Notes: generated by a model not told the origin, from the letters alone. DNA of 64,000 nucleotides from Moritella sp. F3 (GCF_015082335.1 NZ_BLRL01000011.1:62001-126000), one strand, 5' to 3'. Shown: positions 1 through 11,459, counted from the stretch's first letter. A program made the numbers and translations.

Positions 1-279
1 TGCTTTAACTTTAATTAGTAACAGCTCACGCTCAATGTGTGGACCTTCTGTAAGATCGCTCACCTTAAGGACATCAATCAGCTTGTTTAATTGCTTCATG
101 ATCTGTTCCACTACCGCACGGTCACCGTTAGTAACCAACGTTAAACGCGAAAGCGTTTCATCATCAGTCGTCGATACAGTCAACGATTCAATGTTATAAC
201 CACGTTGTGAGAACAAACCAACGATACGTGATAACGCACCTGATTCATTTTCTGTTAATACTGAAATTATACGTCTCAT
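1..279 (-). CDS. ilvH: Acetolactate synthase small (regulatory) subunit, 3' end missing
   Basis: This is the first 93 codons of the regulatory subunit of acetohydroxyacid synthase III. The enzyme makes acetolactate and acetohydroxybutyrate in branched-chain amino acid synthesis. The visible part starts [18 protein letters not shown] and continues through the N-terminal ACT domain, which carries valine feedback. The gene runs off the window start, so the C-terminal half is not seen. Its ATG overlaps the ilvI stop codon in an ATGA arrangement, which implies translational coupling. Assignment rests on protein similarity recalled from E. coli IlvH and on the partner gene. Confidence 0.95.
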   Translation of the reverse strand, partial: MRRIISVLTENESGALSRIVGLFSQRGYNIESLTVSTTDDETLSRLTLVTNGDRAVVEQIMKQLNKLIDVLKVSDLTEGPHIERELLLIKVKA

Positions 280-2003
280 GATGTGGTTTTCTCCGTCTTA
301 CTAAGGTACATATCATCCATTGCGCCATATTTGATTTGCATCGGATACACATGTTCTTCAGGATCAATAATGATATCCATGAATACAACACGGTGTTTAT
401 TTTCTTCCGAGAAACACTCAGCAAAAGCTTTATCAAGATCTTCAGGTTTACTCACCTGAATACCAACGTGATGATACGCTTCAGCCAATTTAACAAAGTC
501 TGGCATAGACTCCATATAAGAATGAGAATGACGGCCATCATAGAACATTTTCTGCCACTGCTTAACCATGCCTAATGCACCGTTATTCAGGGTAATAATC
601 TTCACTGCAATACCATACTGTAGACAAGTAGATAGCTCTTGAATATTCATTTGAATAGAACCGTCACCAGAAATACAACACACCACTTTTTCTGGGTTAG
701 CAATTTTAGCTCCCATTGCAGCAGGGAAACCAAAGCCCATCGTGCCTAAACCACCAGAGTTAATCCACTGACGCGGTTTATCATATGGGTAATACAAGGC
801 ACCAAACATCTGATGCTGACCCACATCTGAGGCAATTATCGCTTTACCATCAGTATGTTTGTACAAGGCTTCAATTGCACCTTGCGGCTTAATTGATGTA
901 CCCGTTTCATAACTTAAGCATTGCTTAGTACGCCAGCTATCAATTTGTTTCCACCAAGCTGCACGCTCTTCTTCATTTGCGGTAACATCCAATTCTGCAA
1001 TGATTTCAAGCATCTGCTCAACAACCACTTCGATAGAACCAACAATTGGAATATCAGCGTGTACAGTTTTAGAAATTGATGTTGGATCAATATCAACATG
1101 AATAATTTTTGCTTCAGGACAGAACTTATCAATCGCATTCGTTACACGGTCGTCGAAACGAGCGCCTAAGCAAATAATAAGGTCTGAGTTATGCATCGTT
1201 TTATTTGCTTCAAACGTACCGTGCATACCTAACATGCCAACATTTTGTGGATGTGTACCAGGGAAAATGCCCAGTCCCATCAATGTATTTGTTACTGGTA
1301 GGTTTAATTGCTCAGCAAATTTCAATACTTGTGCTTCAGCGTTAGCGATAACTGCGCCACCACCAACATAAAGTACTGGTTTTTTAGCTGTTGAAATCGC
1401 TTTAACCGCTTTACGTACTTGGCCTTTATGACCCGATTTAACGGGGTTATATGAACGCATTGATACGTTCTCAGGATATTGGTACGGAAATTTAGCTAAC
1501 GGATTTTGCGTATCTTTTGGTAAATCAATTACCACAGGTCCAGGGCGACCCGTTGACGCGATATAAAACGCTTTTTTAATAGCATCAGGGATGTCAGCAG
1601 CTGTTTTACATAAGAAACTGTGTTTTACGATTGGGCGAGATACGCCCATCATGTCCGTTTCCTGGAATGCATCGTTACCGATCATTGATGTAGGAACCTG
1701 ACCAGATAACACAACCAGCGGGATAGAATCCATATACGCTGTTGCAATACCAGTAATACAGTTTGTCGCACCAGGTCCCGATGTAACGAGGACGGTACCA
1801 ACTTTCCCTGTCGAACGTGCATAGCCATCTGCAGCATGTACTGCAGCTTGCTCATGACGTACTAAAAAATGTTCAATTTGACTTGATTCGAATAACGCAT
1901 CATAAATATCAAGAACAGAGCCACCAGGATAACCGAAGATATGCTCAATACCCTCATCTTCCAGTGAGCGGATTACCATTTCGGCACCAGACAACATTTC
2001 CAT
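276..2003 (-). CDS. ilvI: Acetolactate synthase large (catalytic) subunit
   Basis: Thiamine-diphosphate and FAD dependent catalytic subunit of acetohydroxyacid synthase, about 575 residues, the family's usual length. The ThDP-activating glutamate lies in [14 protein letters not shown] (Glu51), and the ThDP/Mg motif GDGSIQMN...NN is near residues 440-470. I start at [10 protein letters not shown], as in E. coli IlvI. An upstream in-frame codon at 2024 is less likely, because a GGGAGGG ribosome site lies 8 bases before the ATG at 2003. It is coupled to ilvH. In E. coli ilvIH lies next to leuO and the leu operon. Here leuA is 4.7 kb away, so that neighbourhood is partly kept. Confidence 0.96.
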   Translation of the reverse strand: MEMLSGAEMVIRSLEDEGIEHIFGYPGGSVLDIYDALFESSQIEHFLVRHEQAAVHAADGYARSTGKVGTVLVTSGPGATNCITGIATAYMDSIPLVVLSGQVPTSMIGNDAFQETDMMGVSRPIVKHSFLCKTAADIPDAIKKAFYIASTGRPGPVVIDLPKDTQNPLAKFPYQYPENVSMRSYNPVKSGHKGQVRKAVKAISTAKKPVLYVGGGAVIANAEAQVLKFAEQLNLPVTNTLMGLGIFPGTHPQNVGMLGMHGTFEANKTMHNSDLIICLGARFDDRVTNAIDKFCPEAKIIHVDIDPTSISKTVHADIPIVGSIEVVVEQMLEIIAELDVTANEEERAAWWKQIDSWRTKQCLSYETGTSIKPQGAIEALYKHTDGKAIIASDVGQHQMFGALYYPYDKPRQWINSGGLGTMGFGFPAAMGAKIANPEKVVCCISGDGSIQMNIQELSTCLQYGIAVKIITLNNGALGMVKQWQKMFYDGRHSHSYMESMPDFVKLAEAYHHVGIQVSKPEDLDKAFAECFSEENKHRVVFMDIIIDPEEHVYPMQIKYGAMDDMYLSKTEKTTS

Positions 2004-2367
2004 AAGCAGGCCCTCCCGGCCCATTTCCTAATTCTAGTTTGACAACTGCTCACACCGTAACAAATCCGTTACAAATTTGAACTTCCCATTGAATTAGATT
2101 TAACTTTATTTTTATTGGTTTATTTACTGAAATTAACAAAATAAAATCATCTTTAAAAGGGATATGAGAAATTAAATATTAAAAAATTTCATTATCGTCA
2201 CTTACAACGATATATTTCAACCTTAAATATGATAAAAAAAACGAACAGCAACCTGATAAGGCGTTGATTTAAAGTGGAAAAGATTATTTTGAAGAATGTT
2301 TTCGAAGTAATTAACACAGTTATTTTAAAATGTTCTATTTAATGAATCATCAAGTAACCAAACATAT
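2004..2367. promoter_or_regulatory. ilvI upstream region
   Basis: About 360 bases with no convincing gene. The DNA is very AT-rich, with many A and T runs, as expected for an Lrp- or H-NS-type control region of ilvIH. A short GTAAC...GTTAC palindrome lies at 2057-2072. I could not place a clear -35/-10 pair. No terminator for the upstream GGDEF-EAL gene is evident. Regulation by Lrp is known for E. coli ilvIH and is only inferred here. Confidence 0.3.
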
Positions 2368-4026
2368 TTATGCTGATGGTCGCTCGATACTCTCCATTTT
2401 CGGATTTTCCTTACGACTTGCTAGCCACATATTTAGCGTCGGTAACGACATCGGCTTTGCATACCAGTAACCTTGTACTTTATAACATCCCAGCTTTAAC
2501 AAAAACTCAGCTTGCTCTCGCTGTTCAATACCCTCGCCAAGTAATTCGAGTTTCAATGCATCCCCCATCGCACAGATACCTTTGACAATATTCTGACTGC
2601 GTTCAGAGTCAACGACGCCTTCAATAAAACTACGATCAAGCTTGATCCCATAGAATTGAAATTTGTGCAGATAACTGAAAGATGAATAACCAGTGCCAAA
2701 ATCATCAATCCATAACTTAATACCTAAATTATTTAACTCGCGTAAAACCAGTAAGTTATCATTGTCGGCATTCATCAAGGTAGTTTCTGTAATTTCAAAG
2801 TGGATTTGAGCAGGTACTAACGAATAATGCGCTAAGATGGCACGTACGTTCTGTACAAAGCCGTGATCGGCAAGTTGCAGTGGCGCGATATTGATCGCAA
2901 TGAAATACTCCGGGTTATTGAGCTGTAATAACGATAAGTCGCTACACACTTGTTTTATTATCCATTGCCCCATAGGAACAATAAGACCAGTCTGCTCTGC
3001 GACGGGAATAAAATCATCAGGTGGGACTAAACCACGTACTGGGTGATTCCAACGAATGAGCGCTTCAAAACCTAATTCTTTTCCTGTTGATGTATCAATC
3101 ACGGGTTGATAATAAATTTCGAATTCACCATTGATAATCGCCTGATTAAGCTCTTGTTCAAGGTGAACTCGGTATTCCAGTTCTAGCATGTATTCGGGTT
3201 TAAAAAAAGCGACACCATGTTTGCCAGACTCTTTCACTTTATACATTGCCATATCAGCTTTTTTCAATAACGAATCGCTGCATGTGCCATGCTCAGGGCT
3301 AATACTAACGCCAATACTGACACCAACAGAGATACTTTCACCGGACAACTCTATTTTACGGCGGACATTTTTAAGCAGTTCATTCAAGATAGGAACGATA
3401 TCGTCCGCATCTGATATTCCCATAATTAAAATAGCAAATTCATCCCCGCCAATACGAAAAACATCCGTGTCATACCGGCTCGGTTGTTGAGAATATTCTA
3501 AGGACTGTTTAATGCGCTGAGCGATGATGGCAATAACTTGATCTCCCACATTATGACCTAAGGTATCATTAACATTTTTAAGATCGTCCAGATCCAAAAT
3601 ACACAATGCTGTTTTACCCTTTCCTTTAGTCATTTTGCTATCAAGTATTTCTAAAAATTTAAATCGATTAGCGAGCCCAGTACCATTATCTAAATATACC
3701 GATAGGTCCAGCTCCACAAGTCGTGCTTGTAAACGCGATAGTTCTAAATTAGTTTTGAGAATATCTCGCCTATACTGACTGGCTTTATAAATGCAAATCA
3801 TACCGAAAATGCTGATAATCGTAGTCGCGATAACAGAGCTTGGCGTTAAGATGAAAGCATGGCGTAATTCCAATAGAAACAACCAGATAGAATCACTAGA
3901 AAAAGCCAGAAAATAGACCGCAGAAAACAACATTAATGAACCTGCAGCAATCATTAATATCAGCATTATTTTACGCCATTGACGTGACGAACGAGTATGA
4001 TTGAGTTTGTCCATAATTAGCACCAT
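2368..4026 (-). CDS. Membrane GGDEF-EAL protein, c-di-GMP turnover
   Basis: A 552-residue protein with two N-terminal membrane helices (about 20-42 and 63-82), a short linker, a GGDEF domain (GGDEF at 193-197) and an EAL domain. Both active sites look intact: GGDEF, the EAL signature in FEALIRWNHP, DDFGTGYSS, KLDRSF and EGIEQ. The allosteric RxxD position before GGDEF reads RYDT, so product inhibition may be absent. It could be bifunctional or mainly a phosphodiesterase; sequence alone cannot say. It lacks a recognisable periplasmic sensor. A start at 4014 (MDKLNH) fits the purine-rich stretch GGATGG slightly better than 4026. Confidence 0.9.
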   Translation of the reverse strand: MVLIMDKLNHTRSSRQWRKIMLILMIAAGSLMLFSAVYFLAFSSDSIWLFLLELRHAFILTPSSVIATTIISIFGMICIYKASQYRRDILKTNLELSRLQARLVELDLSVYLDNGTGLANRFKFLEILDSKMTKGKGKTALCILDLDDLKNVNDTLGHNVGDQVIAIIAQRIKQSLEYSQQPSRYDTDVFRIGGDEFAILIMGISDADDIVPILNELLKNVRRKIELSGESISVGVSIGVSISPEHGTCSDSLLKKADMAMYKVKESGKHGVAFFKPEYMLELEYRVHLEQELNQAIINGEFEIYYQPVIDTSTGKELGFEALIRWNHPVRGLVPPDDFIPVAEQTGLIVPMGQWIIKQVCSDLSLLQLNNPEYFIAINIAPLQLADHGFVQNVRAILAHYSLVPAQIHFEITETTLMNADNDNLLVLRELNNLGIKLWIDDFGTGYSSFSYLHKFQFYGIKLDRSFIEGVVDSERSQNIVKGICAMGDALKLELLGEGIEQREQAEFLLKLGCYKVQGYWYAKPMSLPTLNMWLASRKENPKMESIERPSA

Positions 4027-4176
4027 CCATTGTGACCAATCTGCCTATCCCTATTTATGTAATATTAGTGTAGATAAATGACAATGGCTTGAATATTTTA
4101 CGGTGCTTAGGAATAAATAGAAGAAAGTACGAGGGTAATAAAAAACACTCAGTCATAAATGTGAGCCAGACATAAT

Positions 4177-4216
4177 AATCCCGCTGTCAGTCACATAAAT
4201 ACTGCGCAACGGGATT
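4177..4216 (-). terminator. Possible terminator after acyl-CoA synthetase
   Basis: Arms AATCCCG (4177-4183) and CGGGATT (4210-4216) are perfectly complementary, and a G-U pair extends the stem to about 10 bp. On the minus strand it lies just after the acyl-CoA synthetase stop and is followed by ATTATTATG. The long loop and poor T tract make it only a moderate candidate. Confidence 0.4.
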
Positions 4217-4236
4217 GAAAACATTAAATAAACATT

Positions 4237-6045
4237 TTAATGTTTTATGTTTTTTCCTTTTTTAACAGTGCTATACATACTTTCGATCAAGCTGCTATAG
4301 CGCTGTTGAATAACCTTACGCTTTAGCTTAAGCGTGGGTGTTAGTTCACCTTTCTCATTAGTAAACGGTGATGCCATTAACTTAAATTTCTTCACTTGCT
4401 CAAATTTAGCTAACTCTTTTTGCATCTCTTTAACACGCTCGTCCAGTAACTCGACAATCTTAGTGTGTTTAAGTAATTCAACGTATGATTCATACTTTAA
4501 ATTAAGACTTTTAGCGTGTTCTTCAATCGCTTCTTGCGCAGGTACAATCAAAGCAGATGCATATTTTCTCGCATCCGCAAATACCGCGACCTGTTCAATG
4601 AAACGATCACGACCTAACGTGCCTTCGATTAACTGCGGAGCAATATATTTACCACACTCCGTTTTCATTAAGTCTTTCAAGCGATCTGTAATATACAGGT
4701 AGCCATTTTCATCAATCGCCCCCGCATCACCCGTTTTCAGCCATTCACCATCGAATGTTTTTGCCGTTTCTTCAGGTTTATTAAAATAACCGCGCATCAC
4801 AGTTGGGCTTTTAATTAAGATCTCGTTTTCAGCACCCAGCTTAACTTCAATGCCCGGTAATACCGAACCGATAGAGCCGAGTTTAAAGTCTTTTGAATAG
4901 CAGCTCACTGTCGCTACTGTTTCTGTCATGCCGTAACCATATTTTAAATGGATACCAATTGCTTGGAAGAATAAGTTAACTTCGTCATCAAGCTTGGCAC
5001 CAGAACACGGGAAAAAACGTACTTTGCCACCAAACACCGCGCGTAATTTAGTAAATACCAATTTATCGGCAATCATATGCTGTAGCTTTAATAATGGTGA
5101 AACAGACGTACCCGCTTGCTGTGCAGCAAAGCGTTTTTTACCCACAGCGATAGACCAATGAAATAGTTTTTTGCGTGATTCAGGGGCATTTTCAACTTTG
5201 TTCATCATCGTAGTATGGATTTTTTCATACAAACGAGGCACAGCACACATGACTGTAGGCTGAGTATCTGTCAATGCTTTTTGAATACGAGCAGGATCTT
5301 TAAGGTAGGTATTTTCAGCACCCCAAAACAAGGCGTTAAATGTCCAAATACGCTCAAACACATGGCTTAATGGTAAGAACGCTAACGACACATCCGTTTC
5401 TTCTAAACGTGTTTCAGGTTCATTTAATGCTAAAGCCGCTTGAATATTCGCGTAATCTAGCATCACACCTTTAGGCTCTCCAGTGGTACCTGAAGTATAA
5501 ATCAAGGTAACGAGATCATCTGCTTTAGCGTGTTCGATACGATGTGTTAGCGCCAGCGATGATGAACCACCAGGGATGAAATCTAATAAATCGGCATAAG
5601 CAACAACACGTGGATCATCAGGTAATTTCACTGTCGAAGATAATACAATTAATGATTGCAGCGTTTCACACTTATCTAGTAAAGGTAAGGCGAGTTTCAA
5701 TTCTGCTTTATCACCAATAAACATGCAGGTCATCTTGGCATCATTAATGATGTATTCAGCTTGCGATGATGTGCTGCTTGGATAAAGTGGTACAGATACG
5801 GCGCGACATTGCTGTAGGGCGAGATCGGCAATCGTCCATTCAGGTAAGTTATTTGCCCAAATCCCCACTGTCTCTTGAACTTTTAGTCCGCGGTTAAGTA
5901 AGTTATTAGCGAGACCTTCAATACGCTCGCCCATCTGTGTCCAGCTGATGCAATCCCAGCCAGTTTTTGTTTTACTTTTTAGGGCCGTTTTGTCTTGATA
6001 CTTTTCGATCCTATCAAGGATCTGATTTACGAAATGCTGGCTCAT
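4237..6045 (-). CDS. AMP-forming long-chain acyl-CoA synthetase (FadD15-like)
   Basis: A 602-residue ANL-superfamily ligase that activates a fatty acid to acyl-AMP and then acyl-CoA. Visible motifs are the P-loop-like LIYTSGTTGEPKG, YGMTET, KTGDAG and the hinge DRLKDLMKTECGKYIAP, all in the usual order. Length and the short N-terminus (MSQHFVNQIL) match the FadD15 branch rather than classical FadD, which has DRKKDM at the hinge. The gene stands alone on the minus strand with no beta-oxidation genes nearby. Substrate chain length cannot be read from the sequence. Confidence 0.9.
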   Translation of the reverse strand: MSQHFVNQILDRIEKYQDKTALKSKTKTGWDCISWTQMGERIEGLANNLLNRGLKVQETVGIWANNLPEWTIADLALQQCRAVSVPLYPSSTSSQAEYIINDAKMTCMFIGDKAELKLALPLLDKCETLQSLIVLSSTVKLPDDPRVVAYADLLDFIPGGSSSLALTHRIEHAKADDLVTLIYTSGTTGEPKGVMLDYANIQAALALNEPETRLEETDVSLAFLPLSHVFERIWTFNALFWGAENTYLKDPARIQKALTDTQPTVMCAVPRLYEKIHTTMMNKVENAPESRKKLFHWSIAVGKKRFAAQQAGTSVSPLLKLQHMIADKLVFTKLRAVFGGKVRFFPCSGAKLDDEVNLFFQAIGIHLKYGYGMTETVATVSCYSKDFKLGSIGSVLPGIEVKLGAENEILIKSPTVMRGYFNKPEETAKTFDGEWLKTGDAGAIDENGYLYITDRLKDLMKTECGKYIAPQLIEGTLGRDRFIEQVAVFADARKYASALIVPAQEAIEEHAKSLNLKYESYVELLKHTKIVELLDERVKEMQKELAKFEQVKKFKLMASPFTNEKGELTPTLKLKRKVIQQRYSSLIESMYSTVKKGKNIKH

Positions 6046-6307
6046 GTTTATTTCTCATGTTAATTCGGGCGCAAACTCAATTCGGCTTACAGATGTAAGC
6101 CAAGGAGGGTATCCTGTAAAATTTCATTTGTAAAATAAATGAAGATTTTATAACCTATTTCACACTCAAAAAGCCAATAATAGTGTCATTTACATTGATA
6201 ACTGCAGCTTATCGCTACAATTAATAACATATTTAGTCGTTATGGTAGTGAAATACATAACGAATTGCGTGTTATGTACATAGTCAAATTACTCACCCAA
6301 TAACGTA

Positions 6308-6457
6308 CTAATGGCTAGCCAAATGCAACCAGTGATCTAATGGCTCATCACGGGTATTTTCAACCAAGGAAATATCAATTCCCATCTCGGTTAATTCTTT
6401 TAATGTTAAATCGTCAGCAAGCTCAACCATCTCACCACTTTCATTTTTAAATAACAT
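6308..6457 (-). CDS. Small protein of 49 residues, unknown function
   Basis: An ORF starting MLFKNESGEMVELADDLT and ending HWLHLASH. It is too short for most gene finders but has a strong ribosome site, GAGGTG, six bases before the ATG. The protein is acidic, has no membrane segment or signal peptide, and looks mostly helical by composition. It lies divergent to leuA. I recognise no family. Coding is supported by the ribosome site and the ordinary codon use; homology would be the real test. Confidence 0.55.
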   Translation of the reverse strand: MLFKNESGEMVELADDLTLKELTEMGIDISLVENTRDEPLDHWLHLASH

Positions 6458-6618
6458 ACTTCACCTCTCTATAAAAAGTCTATTTTAAGTGTGGCATAGA
6501 TCAACAAAAGGTCTAATTTTACATTGCAATAAAAGGAGGCTAACAATTATCCCTGCGACAGGAAACAAATAACCCAGCCCATTTAAACTCACGATATCAA
6601 TAATCACCACTTGCAGAG

Positions 6619-6682
6619 GTATAAATTAATTGACAAAAAACAACCAAGCCTGTAATGATTAAGGCATAAAATTAATTTATAC
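6619..6682 (+). promoter_or_regulatory. 13-bp inverted repeat flanking the leuA promoter region
   Basis: GTATAAATTAATT (6619-6631) and its exact reverse complement AATTAATTTATAC (6670-6682) are separated by 38 bases. The first arm borders a TTGACA (6630-6635), a possible -35. A matching -10 is poor. The arrangement could be a paired regulator site looping the promoter (a LysR-type role such as LeuO is possible), or an RNA stem if transcription starts upstream. Confidence 0.45.
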
Positions 6683-6709
6683 ATATAGACGGCTAAAACG
6701 CGTCTATAT
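6683..6709 (+). promoter_or_regulatory. Hairpin in the leuA 5' leader
   Basis: ATATAGACG (6683-6691) pairs perfectly with CGTCTATAT (6701-6709) around a 9-base loop, 22 bases before the leuA ATG. No T run follows, so it is not an intrinsic terminator. No leucine-rich leader peptide (leuL) is found upstream, so classical attenuation looks absent. Confidence 0.5.
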
Positions 6710-6731
6710 AACGGCAATTGAAGGATTCATA

Positions 6732-8297
6732 ATGTCAGACCAGGTTATTATTTTTGATACGACCTTAAGGGATGGAGAGCAAGCATTATCTGCGAGCTTA
6801 ACCGTAAAAGAAAAATTACAAATCGCCTTTGCGCTGGAGCGTTTAGGTGTTGATGTAATGGAAGTTGGTTTTCCAATTTCATCACCTGGTGATTTCGAAT
6901 CAGTGCAGACCATCGCACGCAACATTAAAAACAGTCGTGTTTGCGCACTTTCTCGCGCACTAGAAAAAGACATTGATGCAGCAGGCGAAGCGCTTTCCGT
7001 TGCGAAAGACTTCCGTATTCATACCTTTATTTCAACATCAGACATTCACGTCCAAAGTAAATTAAAACGTAGCTTTGATGATGTATTAGAAATGGGGCGT
7101 CACGCAATTAAACATGCGCGCAAATATACTGACGATGTTGAGTTTTCTTGTGAAGATGCAGGCCGAACGCCTATCGATAATCTTTGTCGTATGGTTGAAG
7201 AAGCAATTAAAGCAGGCGCGACAACAATTAATATCCCTGATACCGTTGGTTATACAGTGCCATCGCAATTCGGCGGTATCATTACAGACCTGTTCAATCG
7301 AGTGCCCAATATCGATCAAGCAGTGATCTCAGTACATTGTCATGATGACCTTGGCTTATCCGTGGCAAACTCGATTGCAGCAGTGCAACAAGGCGCACGC
7401 CAAATCGAATGTACTATCAATGGTATTGGCGAGCGTGCAGGTAACTGTTCATTAGAAGAAATAGCCATGATCTTGCATACACGCCACGATCTATTAGGTA
7501 AAACCACGAATATCAATCCACAAGAAATCTACCGTACTAGCCAACTGGTTAGCCAGTTATGCAACATGCCAGTACAGAGCAATAAAGCCATTGTCGGTGG
7601 TAATGCATTTTCACATTCATCAGGTATCCACCAAGATGGTATGTTGAAAGCGAAAAATACCTACGAAATCATGACTCCTGAAAGCATAGGTTTAACACAA
7701 AATAAATTAAACCTAACATCACGCTCAGGTCGTCACGTGATCAAACATCGCATGGCTGAACTCGGTTATAGCGACACTGATTATAGCCTGGATGAGTTAT
7801 ATGAAAGCTTCTTGCAATTGGCAGACAAGAAAGGTCAAGTTTTTGATTACGACTTAGAGGCTCTAGTCTTCTTTAACAATTTGCATGAAGATGAAGAACA
7901 CTTTAAATTAGATTACCTCAGTGTTCAGTCTGGTTCAGGTGTCACAGCAACTGCTACAATTTGCCTCACATCAAAATTAGTAACCAGCGATGAAACAAAA
8001 TCAACGACTGAAGCGGCAATTGGTAATGGTCCTGTTGATGCCGTATACAAATGTTTAAGCCGTATTTCTGGCTTTGATATCGATATTGCCGATTACCACA
8101 TCACCGCAAAAGGTGAAGGTAAAGACGCATTGGGTCAAGTTGATATCGTTGCAACATACGAAGGTCGTAAATTTCACGGCATCGGTCTAGCAACAGATAT
8201 CATTGAATCTTCTGCGCTGGCTTATATCCACGTAATGAATAATATCCATCGCGCAAATGCGGTAGAGCAACAAAAACTTAAAAAACAAAATCAATAA
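6732..8297 (+). CDS. leuA: 2-isopropylmalate synthase
   Basis: First committed enzyme of leucine synthesis, condensing acetyl-CoA with 2-ketoisovalerate. At 521 residues it matches the long E. coli-type enzyme. The N-terminal TIM barrel has DTTLRDGEQ near residue 10 and the metal site [16 protein letters not shown] is also present. The C-terminal LeuA regulatory domain from about 390 mediates leucine feedback. The ATG follows the leader hairpin, with a GAAGGA ribosome site. leuB follows after 20 bases, so they form one operon. Confidence 0.97.
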   Translation: MSDQVIIFDTTLRDGEQALSASLTVKEKLQIAFALERLGVDVMEVGFPISSPGDFESVQTIARNIKNSRVCALSRALEKDIDAAGEALSVAKDFRIHTFISTSDIHVQSKLKRSFDDVLEMGRHAIKHARKYTDDVEFSCEDAGRTPIDNLCRMVEEAIKAGATTINIPDTVGYTVPSQFGGIITDLFNRVPNIDQAVISVHCHDDLGLSVANSIAAVQQGARQIECTINGIGERAGNCSLEEIAMILHTRHDLLGKTTNINPQEIYRTSQLVSQLCNMPVQSNKAIVGGNAFSHSSGIHQDGMLKAKNTYEIMTPESIGLTQNKLNLTSRSGRHVIKHRMAELGYSDTDYSLDELYESFLQLADKKGQVFDYDLEALVFFNNLHEDEEHFKLDYLSVQSGSGVTATATICLTSKLVTSDETKSTTEAAIGNGPVDAVYKCLSRISGFDIDIADYHITAKGEGKDALGQVDIVATYEGRKFHGIGLATDIIESSALAYIHVMNNIHRANAVEQQKLKKQNQ

Positions 8298-8302
8298 TAT
8301 AG

Positions 8303-9415
<1,113 letters not shown>

Positions 9416-9443
9416 TTAATCCTAAATAAGTCATGCGGCTAAA

Positions 9444-9488
9444 CTTATTTAAGTCGCACTTATCTAAGTTGTGTCTATGTAAGTGGTA
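9444..9488 (+). repeat. Three imperfect 15-base tandem repeats after leuB
   Basis: Units at 9444-9458, 9459-9473 and 9474-9488 share the core CTTATNTAAGT, with drift in the third. They sit between the leuB stop and its terminator. They may be a small slipped duplication with no function. Confidence 0.45.
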
Positions 9489-9493
9489 TAAAT

Positions 9494-9532
9494 AAAAAAG
9501 GCCGAAAGTGAATTTCACTTTCGGCCTTTTTT
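9494..9532 (+). terminator. Intrinsic terminator of leuAB
   Basis: A stem of about 13 bp, starting GGCCGAAAGTGAA at 9500 and ending TTCACTTTCGGCC at 9526, is followed by six T and preceded by six A. It can work in both directions and also serves the convergent PilZ gene. Confidence 0.93.
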
Positions 9533-9614
9533 GTCTGTTGATTATCGACTTATCATCAAGCAACTTAAGCCTCTAGAATAACCTCAGTCACAACAAGTTA
9601 AGTCAACAGCCAGC

Positions 9615-9905
9615 TTACGTTAAACTGGTAAACTCGACACCGATTTGATAGTGCTCGCCATCATTATCGACACGAGTAACCTTCGCTTCGGCTTGCAGTG
9701 GCGGAACTCTGGTATCGCCTGTCGGTAGAAAAATACTCACGTTATCGTTTAATGAAAAGTAACTTTCAGGTACATCGAGTGACATGCCGCTCGCACTTAA
9801 ATCACGACAGATAGCGGTAATATTACGCTCTTCATCCGTCACCTGCACCGGAGAGTCGATCAACATTCGGTGATAACTACGTCGTTCCAAATTAGCTTTT
9901 AGCAC
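9615..9905 (-). CDS. PilZ domain protein, c-di-GMP receptor
   Basis: A 96-residue single-domain PilZ protein. It has the c-di-GMP binding RxxxR in ERRSYHR near residue 8 and the second motif DLSASGMSL (D/NxSxxG) near residue 35. No other domain is present, so it probably acts by binding a partner. It starts with GTG; the ribosome site AGAGGG is about 9 bases upstream. It stands alone between leuAB and the urease locus. The GGDEF-EAL gene at 2.4 kb and the GGDEF gene at 56.4 kb are possible sources of its ligand. Confidence 0.88.
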   Translation of the reverse strand: MLKANLERRSYHRMLIDSPVQVTDEERNITAICRDLSASGMSLDVPESYFSLNDNVSIFLPTGDTRVPPLQAEAKVTRVDNDGEHYQIGVEFTSLT

Positions 9906-10026
9906 ATCAATATCCCTCTTATTGCCGTCGTTCTTACATGCTCAGCAAGCCTTTATTCATACCGAGCAAACCTGTAACCATAATGAATAAATACTTCACT
10001 ATACCGAGTAAATGATTCACATATTT

Positions 10027-10064
10027 AAATGATGATTTTCTATATTTTAGTATAGTCATCATTT
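10027..10064 (-). terminator. Hairpin downstream of urease locus 1
   Basis: AAATGATGA (10027-10035) pairs with TCATCATTT (10056-10064), with an inner TATA/TATA. It lies 60-97 bases past the ureG stop and is followed by AAATATG rather than a T run. It is a possible weak terminator or RNA 3' end. Confidence 0.4.
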
Positions 10065-10123
10065 ATTCAGCAGGGACGGCCTAAGGTCAATAATGCGATC
10101 TAAACGACTCTTTCACCGTCATT

Positions 10124-10744
10124 TTATTCGCAATCCAACATACCTTTATCAACAATAAAGTCGATAATTTGTTGCAAGCCTATTTGTTTTTTCATATTAG
10201 CAAATACATAAGGCTTATCACCACGCATACGTTTAGTGTCTTGCTCCATCACTTCGAGCGATGCACCAACATACGGGGCTAAATCAATTTTATTAATGAT
10301 GAGTAAATCGGAGCGAGTAATACCAGGGCCGCCTTTACGCGGGATCTTTTCACCTTCCGCAACATCAATGACATAGATCGTTAGATCGGCTAATTCAGGG
10401 CTAAAGGTAGCACTTAAATTATCACCGCCACTTTCGACAAATACCACATCAAGCGTTTTGTGTAACTTAGCTAACTCTTCTACCGCCGCTAAATTCATTG
10501 ATGCATCTTCACGGATCGCAGTATGAGGACAACCGCCCGTTTCAACACCAATAATGCGGTCGGCATCTAATGCGCCTGCACGAGTTAAGATTTTGGCATC
10601 TTCTTGAGTGTAAATATCATTGGTAACCACCGCGATATTGTAAGTATCGCGGATCGATTTACACAATACTTCTAATAACGCTGTTTTACCTGATCCTACT
10701 GGACCACCAACGCCAATACGTAATGGCTGTTTAAACTCTGTCAT
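10124..10744 (-). CDS. ureG: Urease accessory GTPase UreG (locus 1)
   Basis: SIMIBI-class GTPase that powers nickel delivery into apo-urease in the UreDFG complex. It has 206 residues. P-loop GPVGSGKT is at 14-21, the metal-binding CPH at 72-74, then [10 protein letters not shown], and the base-specificity motif NKID near 151. It is the last gene of locus 1, 9 bases after ureF. Compared with the second UreG at 22.2 kb it differs only at residues 149 (I/V) and 164 (E/A) and by a final extra Glu. The DNA differs at many synonymous sites. Confidence 0.97.
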   Translation of the reverse strand: MTEFKQPLRIGVGGPVGSGKTALLEVLCKSIRDTYNIAVVTNDIYTQEDAKILTRAGALDADRIIGVETGGCPHTAIREDASMNLAAVEELAKLHKTLDVVFVESGGDNLSATFSPELADLTIYVIDVAEGEKIPRKGGPGITRSDLLIINKIDLAPYVGASLEVMEQDTKRMRGDKPYVFANMKKQIGLQQIIDFIVDKGMLDCE

Positions 10745-10753
10745 TTCAAATCC

Positions 10754-11431
10754 TTATGAGCGAAATAATCGCGTGTATTGATGTTCATGTCGGCAACTCG
10801 CCATCACTTGCGCGGGCGTAAAGCTGCCAATATTTTGATCGTCTGTAGCCAATGCTTGTTGCACCGCTGCGGGAATTAACTCAGCTAACTTCATTAATAA
10901 TTGCTGACCATCACTTTGCCCTAATGGCACTAATTTAATGCCTACAACGATGGTATTTTCTAACCAGCTCCAAAGGTAACCACCAAGCGCTTTTTCCAAT
11001 GGGATAGTCCACTGATTAATAGCTAAGGCAAACGCCGCCAACTGCGTGGTTTCAACCATTTTAGCCAGTTCGCTATCATCCAGAGATATACCTAACCTTG
11101 GCAATAACCGCACAAAAGCAAGACCACGCTGACGCTCTTCTAGGCGCATCTCTTTGGTTTCTCTGCTCGCGGCTAAATAATCACACCAGGTCTGCGCCTG
11201 TTGATAATCATCAACAGCTAAACAAGTTTGCAAACGGATAAGAATGGGCAGTTCAAGACTGGCTAAGCTTTCGGACATTTGTCCTGATAACCAGTTTTCA
11301 AGCGTCGCAACATCTGTTACCCAGCCTTTTTCAATCGCCCACTCAAGCCCTTGTGAATAGGTAAACCCACCCACAGGCAGCGATGGACTGATCAACTGAT
11401 ATAGCTTTAATTCAGCTAACATATTATCCAT
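10754..11431 (-). CDS. ureF: Urease accessory protein UreF (locus 1)
   Basis: All-helical accessory protein that sits between UreD and UreG and gates nickel transfer. It has 225 residues. The N-terminus [19 protein letters not shown] and the C-terminal [14 protein letters not shown] are conserved family features. It lies between ureE and ureG with short gaps. It is about 92% identical by hand count to the second UreF (22.9 kb). Changes cluster near residues 70-80, probably a surface loop. Confidence 0.96.
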   Translation of the reverse strand: MDNMLAELKLYQLISPSLPVGGFTYSQGLEWAIEKGWVTDVATLENWLSGQMSESLASLELPILIRLQTCLAVDDYQQAQTWCDYLAASRETKEMRLEERQRGLAFVRLLPRLGISLDDSELAKMVETTQLAAFALAINQWTIPLEKALGGYLWSWLENTIVVGIKLVPLGQSDGQQLLMKLAELIPAAVQQALATDDQNIGSFTPAQVMASCRHEHQYTRLFRS

Positions 11432-11459
11432 ACTGATTGCCTATTCGTTGATATAAGAA

